64,000 nt of DNA, taken from assembly GCF_003086295.3 (NCBI RefSeq), contig NC_092039.1, positions 99,282,561-99,346,560 of the forward strand, in the 5' to 3' direction. Positions 32,855-44,708 of this stretch are shown here, one piece after another. Position 1 is the stretch's first letter. The number at the start of each line of letters is the position of its first letter. Origin of the DNA: Arachis hypogaea (Eukaryota > Streptophyta > Magnoliopsida > Fabales > Fabaceae). The position numbers were made by a program, and so were the translations under genes. The notes beneath the pieces were generated by a model. It was not told the origin of the DNA. It did no database searches and saw only the letters and a program-made list of their open reading frames with translations.

Positions 32855-34479
32855 TGATGAGCGGATAATTTATACGCTTTTTGGCATTGTTTTTAGGTAG
32901 TTTTTAGTAAGTTTGAGCTACTTTTAGGGATGTTTTCATTAGTTTTTATGTTAAATTCACATTTCTGGACTTTACTATGAGTTTGTGTGTTTTTCTGTGA
33001 TTTCAGGTAAATTCTGGCTGAAATTGAGGGACTTGAGCAAAACTCTGAAAAAGGCTGACAAAAGGACTGCTGATGCTGTTGGAATCTGACCTCCCTGCAT
33101 TTGAAATAGATTTTCTGGAGCTACAGAACTCCAATTGGCGCGCTCTCAACGGCATTGGAAAGTAGACATCTAGAGCTTTCCAGCAATATATAATAGTCCA
33201 TACTTTATTCGGAAATTGACGACGTAACTTGGCGTTGAACGCCAAGTACATGCTGCTGTCTGGAGTTAAACGCCAGAAAAACGTCGTGATCCGGAGTTGA
33301 ACGCCCAAAACACGTCATAACTTGGAGTTCAACTCCAAGAAAAACCTCAGCTCGTGGATAGATCAAGCTCAGCCCAAGCATACACCAAGTTGGCCCCGGA
33401 AGTGGATTTATGCATCAATTACTTACTCATGTAAACCCTAGTAGCTAGTCTAGTATAAATAGGGTAAGTTACTATTGTATTAGACATCTTTGGTCTCAGT
33501 TTTGTATTATTCTTCATCTTAGGAGGCTATTGATCACATTTAGGGGGCTGGCCATTCGGCCATGCCTGAACCTTTCACTTATGTATTTTCAACAGTGGAG
33601 TTTCTGCACACCATAGATTAAGGGTGTGGAGCTCTGCTGTACCTCAAGTTTCAATACAATTATTATCACTTTCTATTCAATTCTCTTCTATTCTTATTCC
33701 AAGATATACGCTACACTTAACTTTGATGAATGTGATGATCCGTGACACTCATCATCATTCTCACCTATGAACGCGCGTGACTGACAACCACTTTCGTTCT
33801 ACTCTAGGCCGGGCGCATATCTCTTAGATTCCCCAATAGAATCTTCGTGGTATAAGCTAGATAGATGGCGGCATTCATGAGGATCCGGAAGGTCTAAACC
33901 TTGTCTGTGGTATTCCAAGTAGGATTCTGGGATCGAATGACTGTGACGAGCTTCAAACTCCTGAAGGCTGGGCGTGATGACAAGCGCAAAAGAATCAAGG
34001 GATTCTATTCCAACCTGATTGAGAACCGACAGATGATTAGCCGTGCTGTGACAGAGCATAGGAACGTTTTCACTGAGAGGATGGGATGTAGCCATTGACA
34101 ACGGTGATGCCCTACATACAGCTTGCCATGGAAAGGAGTAGGAAGGATTGGATGACTGTAATAGGAAAGTAGAGATTCAAGAGGAGCACAGCATCTCCAT
34201 ACACTTATCTGAAATTCCCACTAATAATTTACATAAGTATTTCTATCCCTTTTATTTTCTCTTTATTATTAATTTTTGAAACCCAAAACTATTTAATCCG
34301 CCTAACTGAGATTTACAAGGTGACCATAGCTTGCTTCATACCAACAATCTCTGTGGGATCGACCCTTACTCACGTAAGGTATTACTTGGATGACCCAGTA
34401 CACTTGCTGGTTAAATTGAACGGAGTTGTGAGCTTCTCTAACAGTGCCTGGAACTCTTGTATCACAATTTCGTCCACCA
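32855..34479 (+). mobile_element. Type 2 solo LTR
   Basis: 1625 bp, TGATGAGCGG to CGTCCACCA, with perfect target duplication tagac at 32850-32854 and 34480-34484. It has its own TATAAATA (33454-33461), GGCGTT/AACGCC palindromes at 33230-33340, and the U5 hairpin CCTTAC-TCAC-GTAAGG. There is no internal region, so it is a product of LTR-LTR recombination. Confidence 0.88.
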
Positions 34480-35815
34480 TAGACATCCTGGGCTTTCCAG
34501 CAATATATGATAGTCCATACTTTGCCCAAGATTTGATAGCCCAAACCGGCGTTCAAAGTCACCATCAGAATTCCCAGCGTTAAACGTCGGAACTGGCACA
34601 AGGATGGGAGTTAAACGCCCAAACTGGGATAAAAGCTGGCGTTTAACTCCAAGAAGAGTCTCTACATGAAAATGCTTCAATGCTTAGCCCAAGCACACAC
34701 CAAGTGGGCCCGGAAGTGGATTTTTATGTCATTTACTCATCTTTGTAAACCCTAGGCTACTAGTTCTCTATAAGTAGGACCTTTTACTATTGTATTCTCA
34801 TCTGGGTAGCTATCTTTGTTCTTATGCTATCTTAGATCATTGGGAGGCTGGCCATTCGGCCATGCCTAGACCTCGTTCTTATGTATTTTCAACGGTGGAG
34901 TTTCTACACACCATAGATTAAGGTGTGGAGCTCTGCTGTACCTCGAGTATTAATGCAATTACTATTGTTCTTCTATTCAATTCAGCTTGTTCTTATTCCA
35001 AGATATCACTTGTTCTTCAACCTGATGAATGTGATGATCCGTGACACTCATCATCATTCTCACCTATGAACGTGTGCCTGACAACCACCTCCGTTCTACC
35101 TTAGATTGGGTGGATATCTCTTGGATTCTTTAACCGGAATCTTCGTGGTATAAGCTAGAATTGATGGCGGCATTCAAGAGAATCCGGAAGGTCTAAACCT
35201 TGTCTGTGGTATTCTGAGTAGGATTCAATGATTGAATGACTGTGACGAGCTTCAAACTCCTGAAGGCTGGGCGTTAGTGACAGACGCAAAAGAATCACTG
35301 GATTCTATTCCAACCTGATTGAGAACCGACAGATGAATAGCCGTGCCGTGACAGGGTGCGTTGAACATTTTCACTGAAAGGATGGGAGGTAGCCACTGAC
35401 AACGGTGAAACCCTTGCATACAGCTTGCCATGGAAAGCAGTAAAAAGGATTGGATGAAGACAGTAGGAAAGCAGAGAAACGGAAGGGACCAAGCATCTTC
35501 ATACGCTTATCTGAAATTCCCACCAATGAATTACATAAGTATCTCTATCTTTATCTTTATGTTTTATTCATCATTCATAACCATTTGAGTTTGCCTAACT
35601 AAGATTTACAAGGTGACCATAGCTTGCTTCATACCAACAATCTCTGTGGGATCGACCATTACTCGCGTAAGGTTTATTACTTGGACGACCCAGTACACTT
35701 GCTGGTTAGTTGTGCGAAGTTGTGTTTATGCCATGGTATTGAGCACCAAGTTTTTGGATTCATTACCAGAGATTAGTTGAGTTGTGAAAAGTATTGATCA
35801 CAATTTCGTGCACCA
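34480..35815 (+). repeat. E2 3' LTR, right part
   Basis: Continues the type 1 LTR from TAGACATCCTGGG to GTGCACCA. It is followed by the E2 target duplication aaggc, after which E1 tail sequence resumes. The 3' end includes the PBS-like duplicate inside the LTR. Confidence 0.85.
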
Positions 35816-35820
35816 AAGGC

Positions 35821-36250
35821 AAAAAGAGTGTGCTTAAGAACCCTGGACACCTCTAATTGGGGACTCTAGCAAAGCTGAGTCACAATCTGAAAAGGTTCAC
35901 CCAATTATGTGTCTGTGGCATGTATGTATCCGGTGGTAATACTGGAAGACAGAGTGCTTTGGGCCACGGCCAAGACTCAATAAGTAGCTGTGTTCAAGAA
36001 TCATCATACTTAACTAGGAGAATTATTGACACTATCTGGATTCTGAGTTCCTAAAGAAGCCAATCATTATGAATTTCAAAGGATAGAGTGAGAAGCCAAA
36101 ACTGTTCAGAGGCAAAAAGCTAAAAGCCCCGCTCATCTAATTAATGTTGATCTTCGTAGATATTTTTGGAATTCATTGCATATTCTCTTCTTTTTATCTT
36201 ATTTAATTTTCAGTTGCTTGAGGACAAGCAACAATTTAAGTTTGGTGTTG
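35821..36250 (+). other. E1 3' untranslated region, distal part
   Basis: The tail of E1 resumes after E2. It holds the LTR-proximal hairpin GTTGCTTGAGGACAAGCAAC (36213-36232) and TAAGTTTGGTGT (36237-36248), the latter ending two bases before the LTR. No purine-only tract precedes the LTR. Confidence 0.75.
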
Positions 36251-37941
36251 TGATGAGCGGATAATTTATACGCTTTTTGGCATTGTTTTTAGTATGTTTT
36301 TAGTATGATCTAGTTAGTTTTTAGTATATTTTTATTAGTTTTTAGTTAAAATTCACTTTTCTGGACTTTACTATGAGTTTGTGTGTTTTTCTGTGATTTC
36401 AGGTATTTTCTGGCTGAAATTGAGGGACCTGAGCAAAAATCTGATTCAGAGACTAAAAAGGACTGCAGATGCTGTTGGATTCTGACCTCCCTGCACTCGA
36501 AGTGGATTTTCTGGAGCTACAGATACTCAATTGGTGGGCTTCCAACGGCGTTGGAAATTAGACATCCTGGGCTTTCCATCAATATATAATAGTTCATACT
36601 TTGCGCAAGATTTGATGGCCCATACCGGCGTTCAATGTCACCATCAGAATTCCCAGCGTTAAACGCCGAAACTGGCACAAGAATGGGAGTTAAACGCCCA
36701 AACTGGCACAAAAGCTGGCGTTTAACTCCAAGAGAAGTCTCTACACGAAAATGCATCAATGCTCAGCCCAAGCACACACCAAGTGGGCCCGGAAGTAGAT
36801 TTTTATGCCATTTACTCATCTCTGTAAACCCTAGGCTACTAGTTCTCTATAAGTAGGACCTTTTGCTATTGTATTTTCATCTTCTGATCACTTTAGATCT
36901 TTAGATCTTTGAATCTTTGGATCATTTTAGATCTTTTGATCACTTTAGATCTTAGATCAGATATTGGTTCTTCTGGTTCCCTCTCTGGGGCCGAAGCCAA
37001 TGATCACTTTTGTTCTTATGTATTTTCAACGGTGGAGTTTCTACACACCATAGATTAAGGTGTGGAGCTCTGCTGTACCTCGAGTATTAATGCAATTACT
37101 ATTGTTCTTCTATTCAATTCAGCTTGTTCTTGTTCCAAGATATCACTTGTTCTTCAACTTGATGAATGTGATGATCCGTGACACTCATCATCATTCTCAC
37201 CTATGAACGTGTGCCTGACAACCACCTCCGTTCTACCTTAGATTGGGTGGATATCTCTTGGATTCTTTAACCGGAATCTTCGTGGTATAAGCTAGAATTG
37301 ATGACTGCATTCAAGAGAATCCGGAAGGTCTAAACCTTGTCTGTGGTATTCTGAGTAGGATTCAATGATTGAATGACTGTGACGAGCTTCAAACTCCTGA
37401 AGGCTGGGCGTTAGTGACAGACGCAAAAGAATCACTGGATTCTATTCCAACCTGATTGAGAACCGACAGATGAATAGCCGTGCCGTGACAGGGTGCGTTG
37501 AACATTTTCACTGAGAGGATGGGAGGTAGCCACTGACAACGGTGAAACCCTTACATACAGCTTGCCATGGAAAGGAGTAAGAAGGATTGGATGAAGACAG
37601 TAGGAAAGCAAAGAGACGGAAGGGACCAAGCATCTTCATACACTTATCTGAAATTCCCACCAATGAATTACATAAGTATCTCTATCTTTATCTTTATGTT
37701 TTATTCATCATTCATAACCATTTGAGTTTTCCTGACTAAGATTTACAAGGTGACCATAGCTTGCTTCATACCAACAATCTCTGTGGGATCGACCCTTACT
37801 CGCGTAAGGTTTATTACTTGGACTACCCAGTACACTTGCTGGTTAGTTGTGCGAGTGTTTATGCCATGGTATTGAACACTAAGTTTTTGGATTCATTACT
37901 GGGGATTATGTGAGTTGTAGTGATCACAATTTCGTGCACCA
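36251..37941 (+). repeat. E1 3' LTR (type 1)
   Basis: 1691 bp, TGATGAGCGG to GTGCACCA, with the same GATCT-rich block as the 5' LTR. Differences from the 5' LTR cluster around 36520-36630. The TSD gttct follows at 37942-37946. Confidence 0.88.
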
Positions 37942-37946
37942 GTTCT

Positions 37947-38750
37947 CAACTACATGGTAGCTACAACATGCAAGTGAGAAAATAATGTAGGCAAAGGGCA
38001 TGTGGAACAGATACCAAACAAGTCAAGAAGCACCAAAATGAGTCAAGAAATTTTCAAAAGTTGAGTATAAAATTTAACACCAATGGAAAAATAGGAAACT
38101 TAGAGAAGAAAATAAAAATATGCACAAAGTTAAAATGCAATGAATAAAAGTATGCAAATGCAATAAACAGAAGAGAGTAAAAGAGAATAAGGAAGATAAG
38201 TTAAAGAAATGAAGAAGAAGAAAGTGAGAAAGGAAGAAGAAAGGAAAGAGGAAAGAATAAGAAAGGAGAGAAAAAAGAGGAAGAATGGAAAACAGGAATC
38301 GACGCGTACGCGTGGATAGCAGGTTGAGCATACGACGCATAAGCGTCACTCACGAGTACACGTGAAAAGACGACGCGTACACGTGGGTCACGCGTACACG
38401 TGGGGTGGGTTGTGCGCCAGGCACACCACCCGCACAGTTCCAGCACAACTCTCGGGAAAAATATACCAGAGAGCAACATCCAATGTGACGCGTGTGCGTC
38501 AGCTACGTGAACGCATGAGTTTCCCCCTTTTTTAAAAAAAAATAAATTAACAAGCTACCAAAATAAAGCCAAACTTTATTAAATAAGTAAAACCACAACT
38601 TAAACGAAATAATTCTAACTAAAAATAAAAATTCAATTTATTACCAATATAAATAAAACAGGAAAAATGGAAGAACTTACTATAGTGGCGTGTCTCCCAC
38701 CTAGCACTTTTAGTTAAAGTCCTTAAGTTAGATATTTGGTGAGCTCCTTG
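37947..38750 (-). other. Old element remnant flanking E1
   Basis: It continues the sequence interrupted at 7774. A purine-rich run lies at 38160-38290, then a GC-rich cluster of ACGCGTACACGTGG-type palindromic words at 38298-38400, similar in style to those in the F-family LTR. No coding frame is supported. The likely origin is an F-family or related internal/LTR sequence on the minus strand. Confidence 0.4.
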
Positions 38751-39155
38751 TCATGGTGACTTGTGCTTAAACTCATCTTGAAACTTCCACCAACGCTTAT
38801 TGGACTTGGACTTCCAATAAGGTCCAACATTTCCAAATAAATTCACCAAGCCTTTATGAAGTTCTTCACAAGCTCCAAGCTCCCCAAATTGGTCCTCTTG
38901 TATGCCGAGATCCCAAATCTTGTTTCTACATCCGTCTTTAAGTTGATCATCATTATTCCAACCGGGTGCCAAGCAATCCAAATTCTCACTGAGGTATCCA
39001 AACAACTTTCTAGACCCAATCAATTGAGAACTATACCAACCATTGCACTTAGACCTTGAACATCCAACCATAACGAACCTAGGATTGTATTGCCAACCAC
39101 TAACCATCCCCCTTTTACTCGTAAAACCACAATTAATATTTAAATTGTTTGACAC
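38751..39155 (-). pseudogene. Unrecognised Trp/Cys-rich ORF
   Basis: A 134-residue minus-strand frame with CSRSKCNGWYSSQLIGSR, NLDCLAPGWNNDDQLKDGC and a Lys-rich C-terminus (KSKSNKRWWKFQDEF). I do not recognise the family. It overlaps the F-LTR homology at its 5' end (39128 on), so the N-terminus is probably accidental. The stretch GGTGGGAGACACGCC just beyond its 3' end (about 38687-38701) resembles the post-ORF module of the Athila elements, so it may be the end of an element ORF. Confidence 0.3.
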
Positions 39156-39915
39156 TTAAGGAAACCCAATAAAATTAACCGAAGTATTAAACATCGGGTC
39201 GTCTCTCAAGGAATTGCAGGGAAGTGTAGTTATTATTGGTTATGGGAAAGTATATTTTTGGGTTTTGAAATAAAGAACAAGAAAGTAAAATGGCAAGAAA
39301 ATAAACTAACAACTAAGAAAAATCCTAGCAAGGGTTGAGAATCGGAATTCCAATCCTCATTATCATTGTCAATTGTGATGGTAATTACAAATTGCTCTCA
39401 CTTAGTTAACCTCTAACAATTAAAAGAAAGTCAAGTGAGCAAATTAACTTGAGTTCACAAGTCAAAGACTAGAGTTAGTGAAACTCAAGCCAACTAGCAA
39501 CCCTCAATCACCAACCAACAAGAGACTTTGACAATTCAAGAGTCTCCAAATCATTCAATCCAAGTTAAGAGTACAAAAATCTAACTTAAAATCCACCCAA
39601 GCATTTTATCAAACACTTGGAAGGTACAAAATAAAAGCATAGAAAAGTAACAAGACATAGCAAAATCTAAGAATAACAATTGCAAGAGGAAACAATAACA
39701 ACAAATTAAAGAAAGCAATCATAAACATGAAAACATAAATTGCATTAATATGGATTGAAGGACACAAGAAGAATTCATAAACCAAATTGGCAACATAAGG
39801 AAATCAATAAGAGAAGTAGATAAATCAAAGTACTAGAACAAATAAAAGTAGAAGATAACTAAATTAAAGCAAGGTAGAAATCTGAATTTGAGAAAGAACA
39901 AGACAAAAAACCCTA
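39128..39915 (-). repeat. F-family LTR fragment
   Basis: Homologous to 4706-5500 in the same orientation, with few differences over most of its length. Both LTR ends are missing. At 39915 it joins directly to an E5-family LTR, inside its tandem-repeat zone. Confidence 0.65.
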
Positions 39916-40397
39916 AATTCTTGGCCTGACGTTGTTGTGGGCGTTGCCAGGGAACACGCTAGTTCATTCCCTGCCTGGCAACGCTCTCGAGCTCCCTCTC
40001 TTGCTCCTTTCTAGCTTCTTGGCGTTGTCCACAAACACTCCAAAGTTGGCAACGTGCTTCCTCTGTTTCCTTGCCAAGATTGACATATCTTCAAACCTTT
40101 TTGCTCTAATTCTTGCTCCATTATATTCTTTCTTCATCACCTATCATGAACCAAAGAATCTTCTTCAAAGTTTTGCCATCTCATGTAATGAATTTCAAGA
40201 GAATCATTCATATCAACTTGTTTATAAACTTCTTAAATCATTTGCATTAATTATGCCAAATTTCACCTAGTTCTTGGTTCATGAATGCATGTAGAGAAAA
40301 CTCACAAAATTGCTTATTTATTCTAGTGATAATAAATGAAATTAAGCTAAAACCAACTAAACTAACTAGTTAAAATAGCAAATATGCGGATGCATCA
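39916..40397 (-). repeat. E5 copy A 3' LTR, truncated
   Basis: Matches the 5' part (minus sense) of the 2.9 kb E5 LTR at 51285-54207, from TGATGCATCC at 40397 inward for about 480 bp. The remainder is replaced by F-family LTR sequence. Confidence 0.75.
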
Positions 40398-40435
40398 CAA
40401 CACCAAACTTAAAATATTACTTGTCCTCAAGCAAG
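40398..40435 (-). promoter_or_regulatory. LTR-proximal hairpin and 12-mer (E5 copy A)
   Basis: Minus sense: TTGCTTG-AGGA-CAAGTAA (one G.U pair), then TAAGTTTGGTGT (40411-40400), then the LTR. The tract is not purine-only. Confidence 0.55.
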
Positions 40436-43074
40436 AGATAAGAGGATTGGATAACAGAATTTAAGATGCAAGAATTCACTATCTTAACAGAGAGGCATTT
40501 CTTTCAACAAAGATTCTTCTCCTCGTTTGTGCAATCCTTTGTTCAATGCAAATGATCAAGGCTTCTTCAACTTCTTTAGTGAAATGCTTGCTTCATTGCT
40601 AAACTAGTTAGCTTCACTAGACCCTTTTTTTTGTTTCAATTGAGCTAAAAATCTTGTCTTAAGGCGGCTCTTTAGCATAAGCTTTCAATCAACAATCCCA
40701 AACTAGTTGGTTTAAGTTGTTAAGTGTTGAAACACTCTTAAAGATTTACTAACTCAAGCCTCTCTCCTTAACACATTCAATCACAGGCATATAACTTTGA
40801 GATTTTATTTGGATAGTGGTGTCCAGCACCTCTTTGGGTTGCTAATGTTCTGTTATAGAGCTACTCTTGAAAGTGAGTTTTCAATCGATAATCCCGAGTT
40901 ATTTAACTCAAGTTACCGGGTGATTGGTGCGCGAAATTGTGAACAATACTTTTTCACAACTCTCATAATCCCCGGTCATGAACCCCAAAAACTTGGTGTT
41001 CAATACCATGGCATTACACAACTTCGCACAACTAACCAGCAAGTGCACTGGGTCGTCCAAGTAATAAACCTTACGCGAGTAAGGGTCGATCCCACGGAGA
41101 TTGTTAGTATTGAAGCAAGCTATGGTCATCTTGTAAATCTTAGTCAGGCAAACTCAAATGGTAATGGTGATGAACGAAAATAACAAAAAGGTAAAGATAG
41201 AGATACTTATGTAATTCATTGGTAGGAACTTCAGATAAGCGCATGAAGATGCCTTCCCTTCCGTCTCTCTGCTTTCCTACTGTCTTCATCCAATCCTTCT
41301 TATTCCTTTCCATGGCAAGCTTGTGTAGGGTTTCACCGTTGTCAATGGCTACCTCCCATCCTCTCAGTGAAAACGATTGCATATGCTCTGTCACAGCACG
41401 CGGAATTCAGCTGTCGGTTCTCGGTCAGGCCGGAATAGAATCCATCGATTCTTTTGCGTCTGTCACTAACGCCCCGCCTGCTAGGAGTTTGAAGCACGTC
41501 ACAGTCATTCAATCATTGAATCCTACTCAGAATACCACAGACAAGGTTAGACCTTCCGGATTCTCTTGAATGCTGCCATCAGTTCTTGCCTATACCACGA
41601 AGACTCCGGTTAAAGAATCCAAGAGATAAACACTAGACCCTTGTTTGCTTGTAGAACAGAAGTGGTTGTCAGTCACTCTGTTCATGAGTGAGAATGATGA
41701 TGAGTGTCACGGATCATCACATTCATCAAGTTGAAGAACAAGTGATATCTTGGACAAAGAACAAGCGGAATTGAATGGAAGAACAATAGTAATTGCATTA
41801 ATACTCGAGGTACAGCAGAGCTCCACACCTTAATCTATGGTGTGTAGAAACTCCACCGTTGAAAATACATAAGAACAAGGTCTAGGCATGGCCGAATGGC
41901 CAGCCTCCCAATGATCTAAGATAGCATCAAAACAAGGATAACTACCCCGATATATCAATACAATAGTAAAAGGTCCTACTTATAGAAAACTAGTAGCCTA
42001 GGGTGTACAGAGATGAGTAAAAGACATAAAAATCCACTTCCGGGCCCACTTGGTGTGTGCTTGGGCTGAGCAATGAAGCATTTTCGTGTAGAGACTCATC
42101 TTGGAGTTAAACGTTAGCTTTTATGCCAGTTTGGGCGTTTAACTCCCATTTGGGTGCCAGTTCCGGCGTTTAACGCTGGGATTTCTGAGGGTGACTTTGT
42201 ACGCCGGTTTGGGCCATCAAATCTTGGGCAAAGTATGGACTATCATATATTGCTGGAAAGCCCAGGATGTCTACTTTCCAACGCCGTTGAGAGTGCGCCA
42301 ATTGGGCTTCTGTAGCTCCAGAAAATCCACTTCGAGTGCAGGGAGGTCAGAATCCAACAGCATCTGCAGTCCTTTTTGGTTTCTGAATCAGATTTTTGCT
42401 CAGGTCCCTCAATTTCAGCCAGAAAATACCTGAAATCACAGAAAAACACACAAACTCATAGTAAAGTCCAGAAAAGTAAATTTTAACTAAAAACTAATAA
42501 AAATATACTAAAAACTAACTATATCATATCAAAAACATACTAAAAACAATGCCAAAAAGCATACAAATTATCCGCTCATCAGTGATGAAGCACCCCTCGG
42601 ATTTACTAGCCCAAGTATGTCCCTTAACATCAATCACCACAGACACATATCCAAATTTTGTCATTGATGCCTAGCTTGTCATTTTGTGTTCTCTGTTTTC
42701 TTTATTCAAAATTTTCTAACTTCTTGGGTCTTATAGCTTTTAACTAACTAGCCTTGTGTAAGCAAGCATCCTTTTGATTTCTTAAGCCCTGATTCATTCT
42801 CAATGAAAGCATGTATATTGAAACTTTTGTAGGACAACTTTAATCTCTCTAGGCTAGATTTCTCTCTATTCTTTCACAAACTGCATCTTTTATTCCATTA
42901 TCAAGCAAAAAGGCTTAAAACAAGCATATATTCCAAGCATATGTGGATACATGATATAAACATGAAAATGCATATTATAAACATGAAAGTGCATAAAAGA
43001 CTACTAGAAGGTATATCATGTTTCAGACATACATCTTCTTTATTTATTAAAATACTAAAAGAACTTCACCACCT
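40436..43074 (-). other. E5 copy A 3' untranslated region with solo LTR insert
   Basis: Non-coding tail between ORF2 and the 3' LTR. It is colinear with 54245-55230 in copy B except for the type 1 solo LTR at 40925-42581. Nothing else is recognised. Confidence 0.65.
40925..42581 (-). mobile_element. Type 1 solo LTR in E5 copy A
   Basis: 1657 bp, minus orientation, TGATGAGCGG at 42581 to CGCGCACCA at 40925. Perfect target duplication gtgat lies at 40920-40924 and 42582-42586. The empty site is visible in copy B at 54738-54742. It retains the TATA box, the phased palindromes and a PBS-like copy near its U5 end. Confidence 0.9.
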
Positions 43075-44708
43075 TTAAGCTTTGGGTCCCTTTCCTTTGC
43101 TTGATTCTCCTTGTTTTCCTTTGCCCTTTGGATCTTCTTTCTTCTTCCTTCTTACTTCTCCTTGTTGTTTTGTTGTTGAGTCATCCTCTATTTTCTTCCA
43201 TATCCCTGAGCTTACCATCTTATCCTTCAGCCTTTGAGCATTAAATTGTACCCTTGCAATTTCCTGCTCTTCTAATACTTTGTGTGCTTCATTGAATGTT
43301 TGGATTTTTGGGTTGAGCACTGGGAGTGTTCCACAAATGTAGCTGAGTTTTTCTTGGGTGCATATATCATAATCAATCCTGTCTCTGTGTCTAGCCTCTT
43401 TGAACATTCTGTTCTCATTGTAGTCTCTCTGCAAGGCGTCTTGTCTAGCCTCCATCCTATGGAGAAGCTCCCTTTGATGCGCTTGTTCCTTCCTCAACTG
43501 AACTTGTTCTTGTATTACCTTATTCATGGATCTTTCATATTCAGCAGTTGAATTGTTGATGGCTTCATACATCTTGGTATATTGCTCTTGTTGTAGTTCC
43601 ATCCTGTGTGCTTGACATTCTCTTTGCTGATTCATCCATTGAGCTTGAACCTCTCTTTGTTGATCCATCAATTGCCAAAGGTCCCTATGTTGTTGCGCTT
43701 GTTTCTCTTGACTTCTTTGAATTTGCGAATATTGCCCAGAGATTCCTTCCAAGGCGGCTTGGAGTTGATTCATGTTTAAGGTACTTGCTTCTTCTATTTC
43801 TTCATGCTCTTCCTCTTGTCTCTCTCCTTTCCTTTTCTTTCTTTTTGCTAGAGGTTGCCTTTCCAATTGGACTGTGATGACGTATTCCAATCTATTCTTG
43901 GTGATGGGCTTCCCTACGAAAACTATGTCTGTTTCTTCAAACTCTTCAAGATGTACCCCAGCATCTCCACAGAGGCGTAAGATAGTGCTAGGATATCCTA
44001 GCCAACTATCTTGTTTGACATTTTCAGATGTGTCAATGATGTTTTTGGCTATGATTTCTCCCACATTGATCTCTCCTCCTTTCATTATGCAGTGGATCAT
44101 TATTGCTCTGTTTATTGTCACCTCTGAGTTGTTTGAGGTAGGGATTAATGATCTTCTCACTATGTCATGCCATCCTTTTGCTTGAGGTATGAGATCACCT
44201 CTTCTAAGTTTGAGTGGTTGTCCTTGTGAATCCAACACCCAGTCCATGCCTACTTTGCATAGATCACTTAGCACATCCACACATCTTTGTTCATATGTAA
44301 CCCTCTCTTCATAGCTGCGTTGCTTAAACCGTTTTGGCTTGATCATTAGCACCCTATTGATGGTTTCTGGGCTAAAGCTAACCACCACCCCTCTTACATA
44401 GCTCAAATATGGTTCTTCATCCTCATTTTTCTTTATGACATTGACATAGAACTCATGAATGAGAGGCATGCTTACAACTTGAGGTTGATTACAGAGAAGT
44501 TCCCATCCCCTTTTTCTAATCACTTTTTGTATCTCAGGGTACACCTCCTTTCTTAGCTTGAAGGGTACCTCTGGACAATGTCTTTGCTTATCATCCAATT
44601 GAAGATACACTCATGGATTTTGAATTTGAATCTTCTCTCATCAAATGTGATCTCCTCTTGCATGGGTTGCTTGCCTTTCCCCTTCTTAGCTCCTGATGAT
44701 GAGGCCAT
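43075..44708 (-). pseudogene. E5 copy A ORF2, frameshifted
   Basis: Start ATG at 44708 (MASSSGAKKGKGKQ). A one-base deletion near 44575, relative to copy B, shifts the frame, so the open frame is 44610-43075. It has the putative plant transposon protein domain (IHEFYVNVI, VRGVVVSFSPETINRVL, RRSLIPTSNNSEVTINRA), then a ~200-residue Gln/Glu-rich coiled coil. A lysine-rich tail (KGKGKQGESSKGKGPKA) ends it. It is much longer than type 1 ORF2 but in the same position, after pol and a TATA box. No transmembrane segment is seen. Function unknown; a nucleic-acid binding role would suit the basic tail. Confidence 0.75.

Larger units (their letters stand above)
15836..35820 (+). mobile_element. E2: type 1 element nested in E1, itself split by E3
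   Basis: It spans 15841-35815 with perfect target duplication aaggc at 15836-15840 and 35816-35820. The 5' LTR is 15841-17483. The 3' LTR is 32542-32854 plus 34480-35815, split by a type 2 solo LTR. The internal region carries PBS, gag-protease and ORF2. After collapsing the duplicated gap flanks it is about 6.7 kb, matching E1 (6.8 kb). A second copy of its tail and LTR start (25275-26476) precedes the E3 body, so the region has been rearranged after insertion. Confidence 0.8.
7775..37946 (+). mobile_element. E1: non-autonomous Athila-type LTR retrotransposon (type 1), interrupted by E2
   Basis: The element spans 7780-37941 with perfect 5-bp target duplication gttct at 7775-7779 and 37942-37946. 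Removing the E2 insertion leaves about 10.2 kb: two ~1.69 kb LTRs and a 6.8 kb internal region with PBS, gag-protease and ORF2. RT, RNase H and integrase are absent, so movement depended on enzymes from a partner. The LTR start and palindrome clusters resemble what I recall of Arachis FIDEL/Feral elements; the name is not verified. E2 sits in the tail between 15840 and 35821. Confidence 0.85.
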
